From contig JAIMBB010000020.1 of the NCBI GenBank assembly GCA_023511655.1, positions 1 to 34,234 of the forward strand: a DNA stretch of 34,234 nucleotides, written 5' to 3'. Under the pieces are notes generated by a model that searched no databases, was not told the DNA's origin, and was given only the letters and a program-made list of their open reading frames with translations. Shown here one piece after another: positions 1 to 9,152 of the stretch; positions within the stretch are counted from its first letter, which is position 1; every line of letters starts with the position of its first letter. The translations under genes and the position numbers were made by a program. The DNA is from Anaerolineae bacterium. GTDB taxonomy: Bacteria; Chloroflexota; Anaerolineae; J036; Brachytrichaceae.

Positions 1-111
1 CTGCGCCTTTTGGGGCGGGGCGGCCGGGCTGGGGGGGGCTAGGGGGGGGGGCGGGGGGGTGGGCGGCGGCCCCCCGCGGGGGCGGGGCGGCCACGGCGGA
101 TCGCGGGGGCG
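1..111. other. G-rich low-complexity contig end
   Basis: This stretch is dominated by G runs (for example 31-39 and 42-51) with almost no A or T and no coding signal. It begins directly after the stop codon of the malic enzyme gene. The composition is unlike the coding DNA next to it. Such poly-G ends can come from low-quality sequencing or assembly ends, so I treat it as suspect sequence and not as a biological element. Confidence 0.6.
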
Positions 112-1563
<1,452 letters not shown>

Positions 1564-1705
1564 CGGCGGCAGGATACTTGCGCGACGCGGCTTCTCCTCC
1601 CGTGTTTGCGCGTTTGCCGCCCCGAGCGTCGCTCGCCGCCTGCGCCGGCGCTCGGGGCGGCGAGCGACCGACCGGTCGGCGGGGTGCGGCGGTACGGTTC
1701 GCGGC

Positions 1706-2506
1706 GTGGCTGCGAACGGCACGCGCGAGCTTGTCCTGATCGACGGCAACAGCCTCGCGTACCGTGCCTTTTTCGCCTTGCCCGAGGATCTCGCAACGTC
1801 GCGCGGCGAGCCAACCAACGCGATCTTCGGGTTCGCGTCGATGCTCGTGAAGCTCGTCCAGGAGCATGGGTTGCAGCCGACGCTGGTGGTGTGGGACGCC
1901 GGCACGTCGGGACGCGCCGAGCTCTACGACGACTACAAAGCGCAGCGCGAGGAAACGCCGGACCTGTTGCAACAGCAGCTGCCGGCGCTGCCCGAGATCG
2001 TCGAGGCTTTCGGCTTTCGCAACCTGCGCGTCGACGGTTACGAAGCCGATGACGTGATCGCGACGATCGCGCGGCGGGCGGCTAGCGCCGGTCTCGACGT
2101 GCTGGTCGTCACCGGCGACCGCGATCTCTTCCAGATCGTCGACGACCGCATCCGCGTGCTCGCCACCGCGCGTGGCATCACCGATACCAAGCTCTACGAC
2201 CGCGACGCGGTGGTCGCGCGCTACGGCATTCCGCCCGAGCTGGTTCCCGATTTCGTGGGTCTCAAGGGCGACACTTCCGACAACATTCCGGGCGTCCCAG
2301 GTATCGGCGAGAAGACGGCCGCCGAGCTGTTGCAACGTTTCGGCAGCCTCGAAGAAGTGCTCGCGCGCGTCGACGAAGTGTCCGGTACGAAGCGGCGCGA
2401 GAAGTTGCGCGCTCACGCCGAAGACGCGCGTGTCTCGAAGCAGCTCGCGACGGTCGTCGACACCGTCCCGGTCGAGCTGGACCCAGCCGCTCTCGCTCCT
2501 CCCTAG
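1706..2506 (+). pseudogene. polA: DNA polymerase I, 5'-nuclease domain only; interrupted by in-frame TAG
   Basis: The 266 codons encode a complete 5'-3' exonuclease (FEN-like) domain of DNA polymerase I. Visible motifs are LIDGNSLAYRAFF, the acidic metal ligands in YEADDVIATIA and VVTGDRDLFQIVD, and the helix-hairpin-helix stretch DFVGLKGDTSDNIPGVPGIG. The GTG at 1706 is the best start, as the protein then begins four residues before the conserved RELVLIDGN segment; the frame upstream is low-complexity Arg-rich. A TAG at 2504-2506 stops the frame, yet the same frame continues on the other side with polA-like sequence (PDRGRLREAF, FELREPLRRLEEALG). This is therefore a nonsense codon or a base error, not a frameshift. 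The 3'-5' exonuclease and polymerase domains are missing because the contig switches to another sequence soon after. Confidence 0.8.
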
Positions 2507-2725
2507 CCCGACCGCGGTCGCCTGCGCGAGGCGTTCATGCGCTTCGAGCTGCGCGAGCCCCTGAGGCGGCTGGAGGAGGCGCTCGGTCCGCTGGGGGAAG
2601 GCGCGGCCGGCGACGCTGCGCAGGACGAGGCCGACATCGCCGTCGCCACCCTGAACGCCGCACAGACCGGTGTGGATTTGAATCGCATCGCCGCCGGCAC
2701 GATCGCATTCTGGTCACCGCGATAA
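2507..2725 (+). pseudogene. Hybrid ORF: polA continuation joined to the C-terminus of a PD40 protein
   Basis: After the TAG the frame first reads as the linker of DNA polymerase I (FELREPLRRLEEALGPLGEG, ending near 2600). By about 2640 it reads ATLNAAQTGVDLNRIAAG, then TIAFWSPR and stop. That ending matches the last residues of the next gene (GNGSLAFWSPK, stop at 4293). The last ~28 codons are therefore the tail of a second WD40-like PD40 protein lying two bases upstream of the intact copy. The switch falls somewhere in 2590-2645 and has no insertion sequence or repeat beside it. I infer a chimeric assembly join; a real rearrangement cannot be excluded from sequence alone. Confidence 0.7.
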
Positions 2726-2727
2726 AC

Positions 2728-4293
2728 ATGAGAAGAGCGAGCAACCGTTACCTCCTTTCCGCCGCACTGGCCGCGTTCGCGGCCACGGCGCTGAGCGCGT
2801 GCAGCCTGGGGATACCTGAACAACAAAAACCGCGCGTAGAGCTGCCCCAGGAATTTCGCCTGCCACAAAACGATCTGGTCACGGCATTCGAACGCCGCGT
2901 CGGGCGAATTGCCGTCGTCGCCGAGGACGGCAACATCCTGGTCATGGATCAAACCGGCGGTGACGTCATGCGCATCACTCGCGATGGCAACCGGCTGATG
3001 CCCGGAACGGATGAGGCGTTGTTCTACAGCCTTCCGGTGTGGTCGCCGGATGCCAAGCAGATCGCACTGGTCGAGTTGACCGCTCGCCGCACCGCCTCGA
3101 ACGCCACGATCGAGATAAACCCGGAGGCCGTGGTGATCCAGCGCGGGCCGAACAGCATGGTGATCCAGCAGACGGAAGAGGGCCAGATGGTGCAGCCCGT
3201 CGAGCCGGGCATGCACATCGAACGCCGGCCGCAGCGCGTCATCATCCAGCGCGGTTCAGATGGCAGCGAGTTCGTTTCGAGCGCGGTGTATCTTGCCTCG
3301 GCCGACGGCAAACGCCCGCTGCGCGAGATCTTCCTCTCCAAGACGGAGGATATTCCTTATCTCGACTGGGCACCCGACAGCTCTCACATCGCCTTCCTGA
3401 CCCAGGACCTGGAAGATCAAACCTTCGGCCTCAACCTGGTTAACACCCAGGATGGCGCCCGCCCGCGCAAGCTGTTCGAGGGCGCATCGGCTTTCTGGAG
3501 CTGGAACCCTGACGGCAAAACGTTGATCGCCAAGGTGGGGGCATCTCGTGGCGGCGCCGACCGCCTGGCGCTGGTGGACACCACCACCGACCAGACGACG
3601 CGCATCCCCACCAAGAGCCGATTGGCTTTTCAGGCACCCCACTTCTCGCCGGACGGCGGCTATATGCTGATCACCGAAGCGACCGACAATTCCGACCGCC
3701 ACAGGCTAATTTTGGCCGATCGCACAGGCAAGCCGGTGCGGACGCTGACCGAATTCGAGGGGCGCATCAGCTTTGCATGGTCGCCCGCTGGCGCCAAACT
3801 CGCCTATGTCGTGCAATCCGATCAGCAAGAGCCGGGCGGCCCGCTCACCGTGATGGATGTGAACACCGGCAGCAAGAAGGTGATCAGCAACAAGCCGGTA
3901 GTGGCCTTCTTCTGGTCACCCGACGGCCAGCGCATCGCCAGCTTCAGCCGCGCCAGCAGCACCGACATCGCGCCCGATTTCAAAGGGTTCGACTTCACCC
4001 CGCCGCTCTCCGTGCCCTACATGCTGCTGGAGACGATCAACCCGGAAGATGGCAGCGCGCGCGGCCTGTTTTACTTCGCGCCCACCCAGGCCTTTCAACG
4101 CCTGGCTTCCGAGTTCGACCGCTACAGCCGCTCGGTCAACATCTGGTCGCCGGACAGCCGCAAGTTGGTGTTCACCCTGACCTACGGCAACAGCAACGGC
4201 ACCCGCGACTACGTGCTAGAGACGGAAGCCTCGGGCAGCATCAACCCACGCGTGATCGGCAACGGGTCGCTGGCTTTCTGGTCGCCGAAATGA
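2728..4293 (+). CDS. WD40-like (PD40/TolB-type) beta-propeller lipoprotein
   Basis: The 521-residue protein has an N-terminal signal peptide with a lipobox (LSAC, Cys near residue 25), so it is probably lipid-anchored outside the cytoplasmic membrane. The rest is built of PD40 repeats, seen as recurring motifs such as VWSPDAKQIAL, DWAPDSSHIAF, HFSPDGGYML, FFWSPDGQRIA, NIWSPDSRKLVF and a final AFWSPK. An atypical Gln/Val-rich insert of about 45 residues (around residues 135-180) contains the related pair VVIQRGPNSM and RVIIQRGSDG. The gene begins two bases after the tail of a similar gene, so the two were probably co-transcribed paralogues. The function is unknown; propellers of this kind usually bind proteins or cell-wall ligands. 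Confidence 0.85.
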   Translation: MRRASNRYLLSAALAAFAATALSACSLGIPEQQKPRVELPQEFRLPQNDLVTAFERRVGRIAVVAEDGNILVMDQTGGDVMRITRDGNRLMPGTDEALFYSLPVWSPDAKQIALVELTARRTASNATIEINPEAVVIQRGPNSMVIQQTEEGQMVQPVEPGMHIERRPQRVIIQRGSDGSEFVSSAVYLASADGKRPLREIFLSKTEDIPYLDWAPDSSHIAFLTQDLEDQTFGLNLVNTQDGARPRKLFEGASAFWSWNPDGKTLIAKVGASRGGADRLALVDTTTDQTTRIPTKSRLAFQAPHFSPDGGYMLITEATDNSDRHRLILADRTGKPVRTLTEFEGRISFAWSPAGAKLAYVVQSDQQEPGGPLTVMDVNTGSKKVISNKPVVAFFWSPDGQRIASFSRASSTDIAPDFKGFDFTPPLSVPYMLLETINPEDGSARGLFYFAPTQAFQRLASEFDRYSRSVNIWSPDSRKLVFTLTYGNSNGTRDYVLETEASGSINPRVIGNGSLAFWSPK

Positions 4294-4296
4294 CGA

Positions 4297-4324
4297 CGGC
4301 GCGATGCGCGCACCTTTCGCGCCG
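4297..4324. terminator. Stem-loop between convergent genes (possible bidirectional terminator)
   Basis: Two 8-base arms (CGGCGCGA at 4297-4304 and TCGCGCCG at 4317-4324) enclose a 12-base loop. They sit just after the PD40 stop and just before the 3' end of the barstar gene coming the other way. There is no T tract on either side, so it is a weak candidate for an intrinsic terminator. Confidence 0.35.
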
Positions 4325-4329
4325 GCCAC

Positions 4330-4758
4330 TCACAGCTCGGGGTAGATCGCCTCGGCGCCGCGCAGGAGCACATACATCGGCGTGCCGGACTTTTGCCACG
4401 ACGTGACCGCATCCTGGAAGATGTCCATCGCGGTGGCCCAGGCGCGCGGCTGGCTCAACTCAAACTGGCCGGCCCGGTCGAAGAGCACAACGTAGCCCTG
4501 CGCCGGCGCCCAGGATAGATCGTTCAGGCACTCTTCGAAGGCGTCCCAGTTCGCCCGGAAGTAGGCCGGGAAGTCCATGGCCGCCGCGCACGCTTGCAAG
4601 AACGAAGCTTTGTCGCGAACCTCGCGCCCATCCAGATGGAACAAGCGCCAGCCGGCCTTCTCCAACGCGCGTTTGAGGGTGATGGGAGACGCGCGCGATC
4701 GGAAGCAATATACACCCGGCTCACGCGCCTTCGAGAGGACGGCTTGGATTTTGCTCAT
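4330..4758 (-). CDS. Barstar family ribonuclease inhibitor
   Basis: The 142-residue cytoplasmic protein belongs to the barstar family, small proteins that plug the active site of barnase-type RNases. The central stretch DFPAYFRANWDAFEECLND matches the barstar helix that inserts into the RNase active site, with the acidic residues expected to contact the catalytic site. LDGREV before it and YVVLFDRA after it fit the fold. Its ATG overlaps the stop of the upstream RNase gene by four bases (ATGA), so the two are translationally coupled. That pairing strongly supports an RNase-inhibitor role. The protein is longer than classical barstar (about 90 residues) through added sequence at both ends. Confidence 0.85.
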   Translation of the reverse strand: MSKIQAVLSKAREPGVYCFRSRASPITLKRALEKAGWRLFHLDGREVRDKASFLQACAAAMDFPAYFRANWDAFEECLNDLSWAPAQGYVVLFDRAGQFELSQPRAWATAMDIFQDAVTSWQKSGTPMYVLLRGAEAIYPEL

Positions 4759-5228
4759 GGTTCGATCACCCGCACGAAGCTATCGTAATGATCGGCGGTG
4801 TAATAGATCTCGCCCCCCTCGCCCATCACAATCCGGCGTGCGCCGCGGTCATTTTCGCCCGGCGTGCGCACGGTGTATTCACGATAGTAGCCAAGGGGTT
4901 TGATCGGCAACCGGCGCTCGCGATTCTGAAAGACGCTGCCGTCCTGGCGATAGGGAAATGGGCCGCCGCGCCGGATCAGGGCAATCGTCTGCTGCGCCTC
5001 GCGCGGCAGCTCATCCGCGAAGACCACCGCCAGGCCGTCAATGCGATCGGGACGCGTCCGAGTCACGACGGTCGGCTGGACGGCTGCAGCCGGCGTGGCC
5101 ACTGAACGCGCTTCTGGCGTGGCCGGCGGCGCGCCGCTGCAAGACGCCACCGTCCCAATCACGGCCAGACACACAAGCGCCAGCGCGACGACTGCGATCC
5201 AGCGGCGGCCCGCTCCGGCACCATTCAT
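4755..5228 (-). CDS. Secreted barnase/RNase N1-type ribonuclease lipoprotein
   Basis: The 157-residue protein has a Lys/Arg-poor signal (RRWIAVVALALVCLAVIG) ending in the lipobox VASC (Cys30), then a Thr/Pro/Ala-rich linker. A compact microbial RNase N1/T1-type domain follows from about residue 60, with DGLAVVFADELP, GGPFPYRQDGSVFQNRE and YYREYTVRTPG. By family comparison the catalytic triad is Glu117, Arg131 or Arg132, and His147 (in TADHY). It should cleave single-stranded RNA outside the cytoplasm while the overlapping barstar gene protects the cell. The ATG at 5228 was chosen over one 39 bases upstream because a GGAAGGGAG ribosome site precedes it and the signal peptide starts there. It could be a nutrient-scavenging enzyme or an antibacterial toxin. 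Confidence 0.82.
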   Translation of the reverse strand: MNGAGAGRRWIAVVALALVCLAVIGTVASCSGAPPATPEARSVATPAAAVQPTVVTRTRPDRIDGLAVVFADELPREAQQTIALIRRGGPFPYRQDGSVFQNRERRLPIKPLGYYREYTVRTPGENDRGARRIVMGEGGEIYYTADHYDSFVRVIEP

Positions 5229-5330
5229 CCCAGGCGCTCCCTTCCGCGATGCGCGTTGCACGATCACAAGATATACACGCGACGCTGCACTATCGTCAAA
5301 CGCGCCGAACGTTCTACAATTCCCGGCCAG

Positions 5331-5921
<591 letters not shown>

Positions 5922-6042
5922 TGCGGTCGCCGCTCGTCGGACATGCGAGGCTCTCATCCGAAACATCCTCTCGGCAAGTCTGGGTCACAAATCACACACT
6001 TTCACAGCCGGAATCGCTCTGTGCAGCGATCCAACAAGCATC

Positions 6043-7170
6043 ATGAGAATCGAAGAACTGGACACACCCGCACTTGTGGTAGACCTCGACAAACTCGAGG
6101 CCAACATCGCCAAACTGCAGTCCTATCTTTCGTCGCACGGCATCGCCAACCGCCCCCACATCAAAACGCACAAGATCCCTGAGATCGCACACATGCAGAT
6201 CCGCGCCGGCGCGGTCGGCATCACGTGCCAGAAGTTGGGCGAGGCCGAAGTGATGGCCGACGCCGGCATCCGCGACATTTTCATCCCCTACAACCTGCTG
6301 GGCGAGCAAAAGTTGGCGCGCCTGGCCAGGTTGATGCAACGCGCGACGGTCAGCGTCGCAGCCGATTCGGAGGTCACCGCCCGCGGCCTATCCGAAGCGG
6401 CGCGTCATGCAGGCCGACAGTTGACTGTCCTGGTCGAGTTCGACGCCGGCGCGCACCGCTGCGGTGTGCAGTCGCCTCAGGAAGCGGCCGCACTGGCCAA
6501 GTGCATCGCCAACCTGCCGGGGCTGACCTTCGGCGGACTGATGTGCTACCCGAACACGTCGCAACTCGACCCGTTCGTGCGCGAGACGCGCACACTGCTT
6601 GAAGCCGAAGGCCTGGGCATCGCCCGCGTGAGCGGCGGCGGAACCGCCTGCATGTGGCAAGCCCACACCCATCGCGAACTGACCGAACACCGCGCCGGCA
6701 TGTATGTCTACGGCGACCGCGCCACCGTGCAGGCCGGCGCAATGCGCCTCGAAGACTGCTCATTCACTGTGATCGCGACCGTAGTCAGCCGACCGACTGC
6801 CGATCGCGGCATCCTCGACTGCGGCAGCAAGACGCTCTCGTCCGACCTGCTCGGCTTGCAGGGACACGGCTTGATCTTCGAATACCCCGAAGCCGTGATC
6901 TATGGTCTGTCGGAGGAGCACGGCCACGTGGACTTCTCGGCCTGCCCGAAGAAGCCGGCCATCGGCGAGCGGGTGACCGTGCTGCCGAATCACTGCTGCC
7001 CGGTCAGCAACCTGCTCGACCGGGTGTTTGCCGCGCGAAAGGGCAACATCGAGCTGACGTGGCGCGTGGCAGCCAGGGGGCCGTGCAATGAAGCGCCTCA
7101 GGCGCTGCACTCGGGCACATGCCGGCACAGCGCTTGCGCCAGGGCCTCCAGCTCAGCCTCGGTGGTATAG
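6043..7170 (+). CDS. D-threonine aldolase/D-serine dehydratase-like PLP enzyme, probable 3' frameshift
   Basis: This is a fold-type III (alanine-racemase-like) PLP enzyme of the D-TA/DSD family, which acts on D-hydroxy amino acids. The N-terminus has DTPALVVDLDKLEANI, then RPHIKTHK, where Lys41 should bind PLP. A glycine-rich phosphate-binding stretch (RVSGGGTA) and the metal-binding His-Cys motif LPNHCCPVSNL near the C-terminus follow, so the enzyme should be metal-dependent. The family normally ends soon after ARG. Here the frame continues about 29 residues with unrelated sequence and runs into the opposite gene. One extra G in the run at 7076-7080 would give VAARGAVQ and a stop at 7089-7091, just before the neighbouring gene. 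I infer a one-base deletion, real or from sequencing. The substrate is not known. Confidence 0.85.
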   Translation: MRIEELDTPALVVDLDKLEANIAKLQSYLSSHGIANRPHIKTHKIPEIAHMQIRAGAVGITCQKLGEAEVMADAGIRDIFIPYNLLGEQKLARLARLMQRATVSVAADSEVTARGLSEAARHAGRQLTVLVEFDAGAHRCGVQSPQEAAALAKCIANLPGLTFGGLMCYPNTSQLDPFVRETRTLLEAEGLGIARVSGGGTACMWQAHTHRELTEHRAGMYVYGDRATVQAGAMRLEDCSFTVIATVVSRPTADRGILDCGSKTLSSDLLGLQGHGLIFEYPEAVIYGLSEEHGHVDFSACPKKPAIGERVTVLPNHCCPVSNLLDRVFAARKGNIELTWRVAARGPCNEAPQALHSGTCRHSACARASSSASVV

Positions 7171-8354
7171 GCTTGGACCGACAACCGCGCCAGCTTCAGA
7201 TGGTGCCAGTGGATCAGCGGCATCTCGATGCGGTAGCGCTCGCGCAGGATCGCGCCAAGCGCTGTCAGGTCGGTGCGGTCGGGCAGGCGGATGGCAACCA
7301 TCTGGCTGAACCAGTCGAACGACTCCGGGCAGACAGGCTCGACTCCGAAGTGTGACTCGACGCGCCGGCGCGCCTGGCGCGCCAGGTGATGGCAGCGCAT
7401 GCGCACAACGTCCCAGTTGTGCTGCTCCATGAAGGCGATGGCCGCCGGCACGGCCAGGAAAGCCGCCAGATCGCGCGTGCCGAATTGCTCCACGTAGTCC
7501 TGCATCGGCTTATCGGAGACGGCCTCGGGCCGCCAGCCGTGGCCGACGATGAGCGGTTCGATCAGGTGCTGGACGTCGCGCCGGGCGTAGAGAAAAGCGC
7601 TGCCCTTCGGCCCCAACATCCATTTGTGGCAATTGCCGGTGTAAAAATCGGCACCGATTTCGTCGAGGAAGAGTTCGCGCTGACCGGGGACGTGCGCGCC
7701 GTCCACGATCGAGAGGATGCCGGCCTCGCGCGCTCGGCGGCACACCTCTTGCACCGGGAAGGTGAGCGCCGTGGGCGAGGTGATGTGACTGAGATACACC
7801 ACGCGCGTGCGCGGGTTCACGCCTCGCCAGAATTCTTCGACCCATGCTTCAGGCGTGCTCACCGGCAGCGGCATGTGGCGGCGGATGTAGCGCGCGCCAG
7901 TCTTGCTGCAGACGTAGGCCCAGGCGTTGTTGCACGCGCCGTATTCATGGTCGGTGGTCAGGATCTGGTCGCCCTCGCGCAGCCACGAACGCAGCGAGTG
8001 CGCCACCACGTTGACGCCCATGGTGGCGTTGGTGACGAAGGCGAGCTGGTCGGGCGTGGTGTGCAAGTAATCGGCCAATGCCGCCCGCGCGCAGTCCATG
8101 TTTTCCAACCAACGCTCGACGTAGCCGCCCGGATGGCACTCGAACTCACGCTGCCAGCGCTGGTATTCCTCGAAGACAGGGGCCGGGCACGCGCCGAAAG
8201 AGCCGTGGTTGAGAAGCACGATGTCGCGGCGCAGGAGGAAGAGGGAGGATAGGTCGGTCGGGTTGGTTGGGTCGGTCAGGTCGGTCAAGTCGGTCAGGTC
8301 AGTTGGGTCGGTCAAGCCGGTCGGATCGGGTGAGCTGTGTTGTGTATTGTGCAT
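7098..8354 (-). CDS. Class V aminotransferase (isopenicillin-N epimerase-like), repeat-bearing N-terminus
   Basis: The 418-residue PLP enzyme belongs to the class V aminotransferase/cysteine desulfurase fold. Visible features are LLNHGSFGACP at the start of the fold, TNATMGVNVVAHSL for cofactor binding, VDGAHVPGQ with the PLP-pyridine aspartate, and TGNCHKWMLGPKGSAFLY, in which the Lys of CHKW forms the Schiff base. This ending of the active site is typical of isopenicillin-N-epimerase-like proteins, whose substrates are mostly unknown. The first ~35 residues are a Thr-Asp-Leu/Pro repeat encoded by a 9-base minisatellite and are not part of the fold. No better internal start exists, so the ATG at 8354 is kept. 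It converges on the D-TA-like gene. Confidence 0.85.
   Translation of the reverse strand: MHNTQHSSPDPTGLTDPTDLTDLTDLTDPTNPTDLSSLFLLRRDIVLLNHGSFGACPAPVFEEYQRWQREFECHPGGYVERWLENMDCARAALADYLHTTPDQLAFVTNATMGVNVVAHSLRSWLREGDQILTTDHEYGACNNAWAYVCSKTGARYIRRHMPLPVSTPEAWVEEFWRGVNPRTRVVYLSHITSPTALTFPVQEVCRRAREAGILSIVDGAHVPGQRELFLDEIGADFYTGNCHKWMLGPKGSAFLYARRDVQHLIEPLIVGHGWRPEAVSDKPMQDYVEQFGTRDLAAFLAVPAAIAFMEQHNWDVVRMRCHHLARQARRRVESHFGVEPVCPESFDWFSQMVAIRLPDRTDLTALGAILRERYRIEMPLIHWHHLKLARLSVQAYTTEAELEALAQALCRHVPECSA
8252..8323. repeat. 9-bp minisatellite, eight degenerate units
   Basis: Eight consecutive 9-base units fit the consensus GGTCGGTCA (8270-8278 and 8279-8287 are identical, 8306-8314 identical again; the others differ at one to three bases). 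The period is a multiple of three, so each unit adds Thr-Asp-Leu, Thr-Asp-Pro or Thr-Asn-Pro to the minus-strand aminotransferase without shifting its frame. Such arrays commonly vary in copy number by slippage. Confidence 0.85.
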
Positions 8355-8515
8355 GAGGCGAGTCTATCGCATCGGATGGATTCGCCCTCTGTGCATGCCC
8401 CCGGTGTGTCTCCGATTACCAGACTTTGTCCCGCGCCGAGGAACAAGTGAGGCAAGAGAGCAGGCGCCTGCAGCACGACGCTCATCCTGTTAAAAGTGCT
8501 CCCTTGTCGCTGAGA

Positions 8516-8545
8516 TACAATTTGAATACTCACTTTGTGAGTATT
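8516..8545 (+). promoter_or_regulatory. PadR-operon promoter -10 box and palindromic operator
   Basis: A perfect inverted repeat, AATACTCAC (8525-8533), TTT, GTGAGTATT (8537-8545), lies 22 bases before the PadR start codon. A TACAAT box at 8516-8521 places the expected transcription start inside the palindrome, the usual position for repression. No convincing -35 box is visible. By position it is most likely the binding site of the PadR protein encoded next, giving autoregulation of the padR-modAB operon. Confidence 0.7.
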
Positions 8546-8567
8546 GGACACCTAAGACTAAGCAATC

Positions 8568-9149
8568 ATGGTCGCCCGCCAACTCCCCAAACGTTCTCTC
8601 TGCGCCGAACAGGTAGTGCTGGGTTTGCTGAACGAAGCGCCAGCCCACGGCTACGCCCTCTTCGCGCGTATCCGTAGCGATCTGGTGGACGTATGGCAGG
8701 TGGGTATGAACCGGTTGTATGCGTTGCTCGAGAGCATGGAAGACCACGGCTTGATCAAAGGGCACATCGAGCAGACCGGTAACCGGCCGGAACGGCGCGT
8801 CTACCACATCACTGCCAAGGGCCGCCGGCAGTTCGAGGCCTGGATGCATGCGCCGAGCCAGAGCATGCGCGACATGCGGGTCGAGTTCCCGCCCAAGCTG
8901 TACTTCGCCCTGCATCGCGGCCCCCAGGACGTGGCAGAATTGATTCAGGCGCAGCGCAACGCCTGCCGGATGGAGCTGGCGCGCATCACCGGCCGGCAGC
9001 GAGACGCCGGCGACCGCGACGCCTATCGCAGCCTGGTCTACGACTTTCGCTTGCGCCAGATTCACGCCATCCTGGAGTGGCTGGACGCTTGCGAGGCGCA
9101 GTGCGTCTCCGGGCCTGCACAACAACCCACCGCTCGACCCACCCGCTAA
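8568..9149 (+). CDS. PadR family transcriptional regulator
   Basis: The 193-residue protein has the PadR winged-helix domain at residues 10-90 (EQVVLGLLNEAPAHGYALFARI, then RLYALLESMEDHGLIKGH and RRVYHITAKGRRQFEAWM). A helical C-terminal dimerisation region follows (Vir_C type, residues 95-185). PadR proteins are usually repressors released by a small ligand. The start codon is 22 bases after a perfect palindrome that is the probable operator. Only three bases separate its stop from modA, so it is the first gene of the PadR-modA-modB operon and probably regulates molybdate or tungstate uptake. That role is an inference from context, because ModE, not PadR, is the classical regulator of such genes. 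Confidence 0.88.
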   Translation: MVARQLPKRSLCAEQVVLGLLNEAPAHGYALFARIRSDLVDVWQVGMNRLYALLESMEDHGLIKGHIEQTGNRPERRVYHITAKGRRQFEAWMHAPSQSMRDMRVEFPPKLYFALHRGPQDVAELIQAQRNACRMELARITGRQRDAGDRDAYRSLVYDFRLRQIHAILEWLDACEAQCVSGPAQQPTARPTR

Positions 9150-9152
9150 GCC

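Noticed and set aside
2504-2506. TAG in polA as recoding (selenocysteine-like or pyrrolysine)
   Set aside because: The site is in a variable linker and not at a catalytic position, and the segment lies in doubtful sequence near an assembly join; no recoding signal is visible.
7092-7170. Real C-terminal extension of the D-TA-like enzyme overlapping the next gene
   Set aside because: The tail is antisense to the conserved 3' end of the aminotransferase and unlike the family; a one-base deletion explains it better.
8252-8323. Possible CRISPR array
   Set aside because: The units are 9 bases, adjoining and without spacers, and no cas genes are present; it is a minisatellite.
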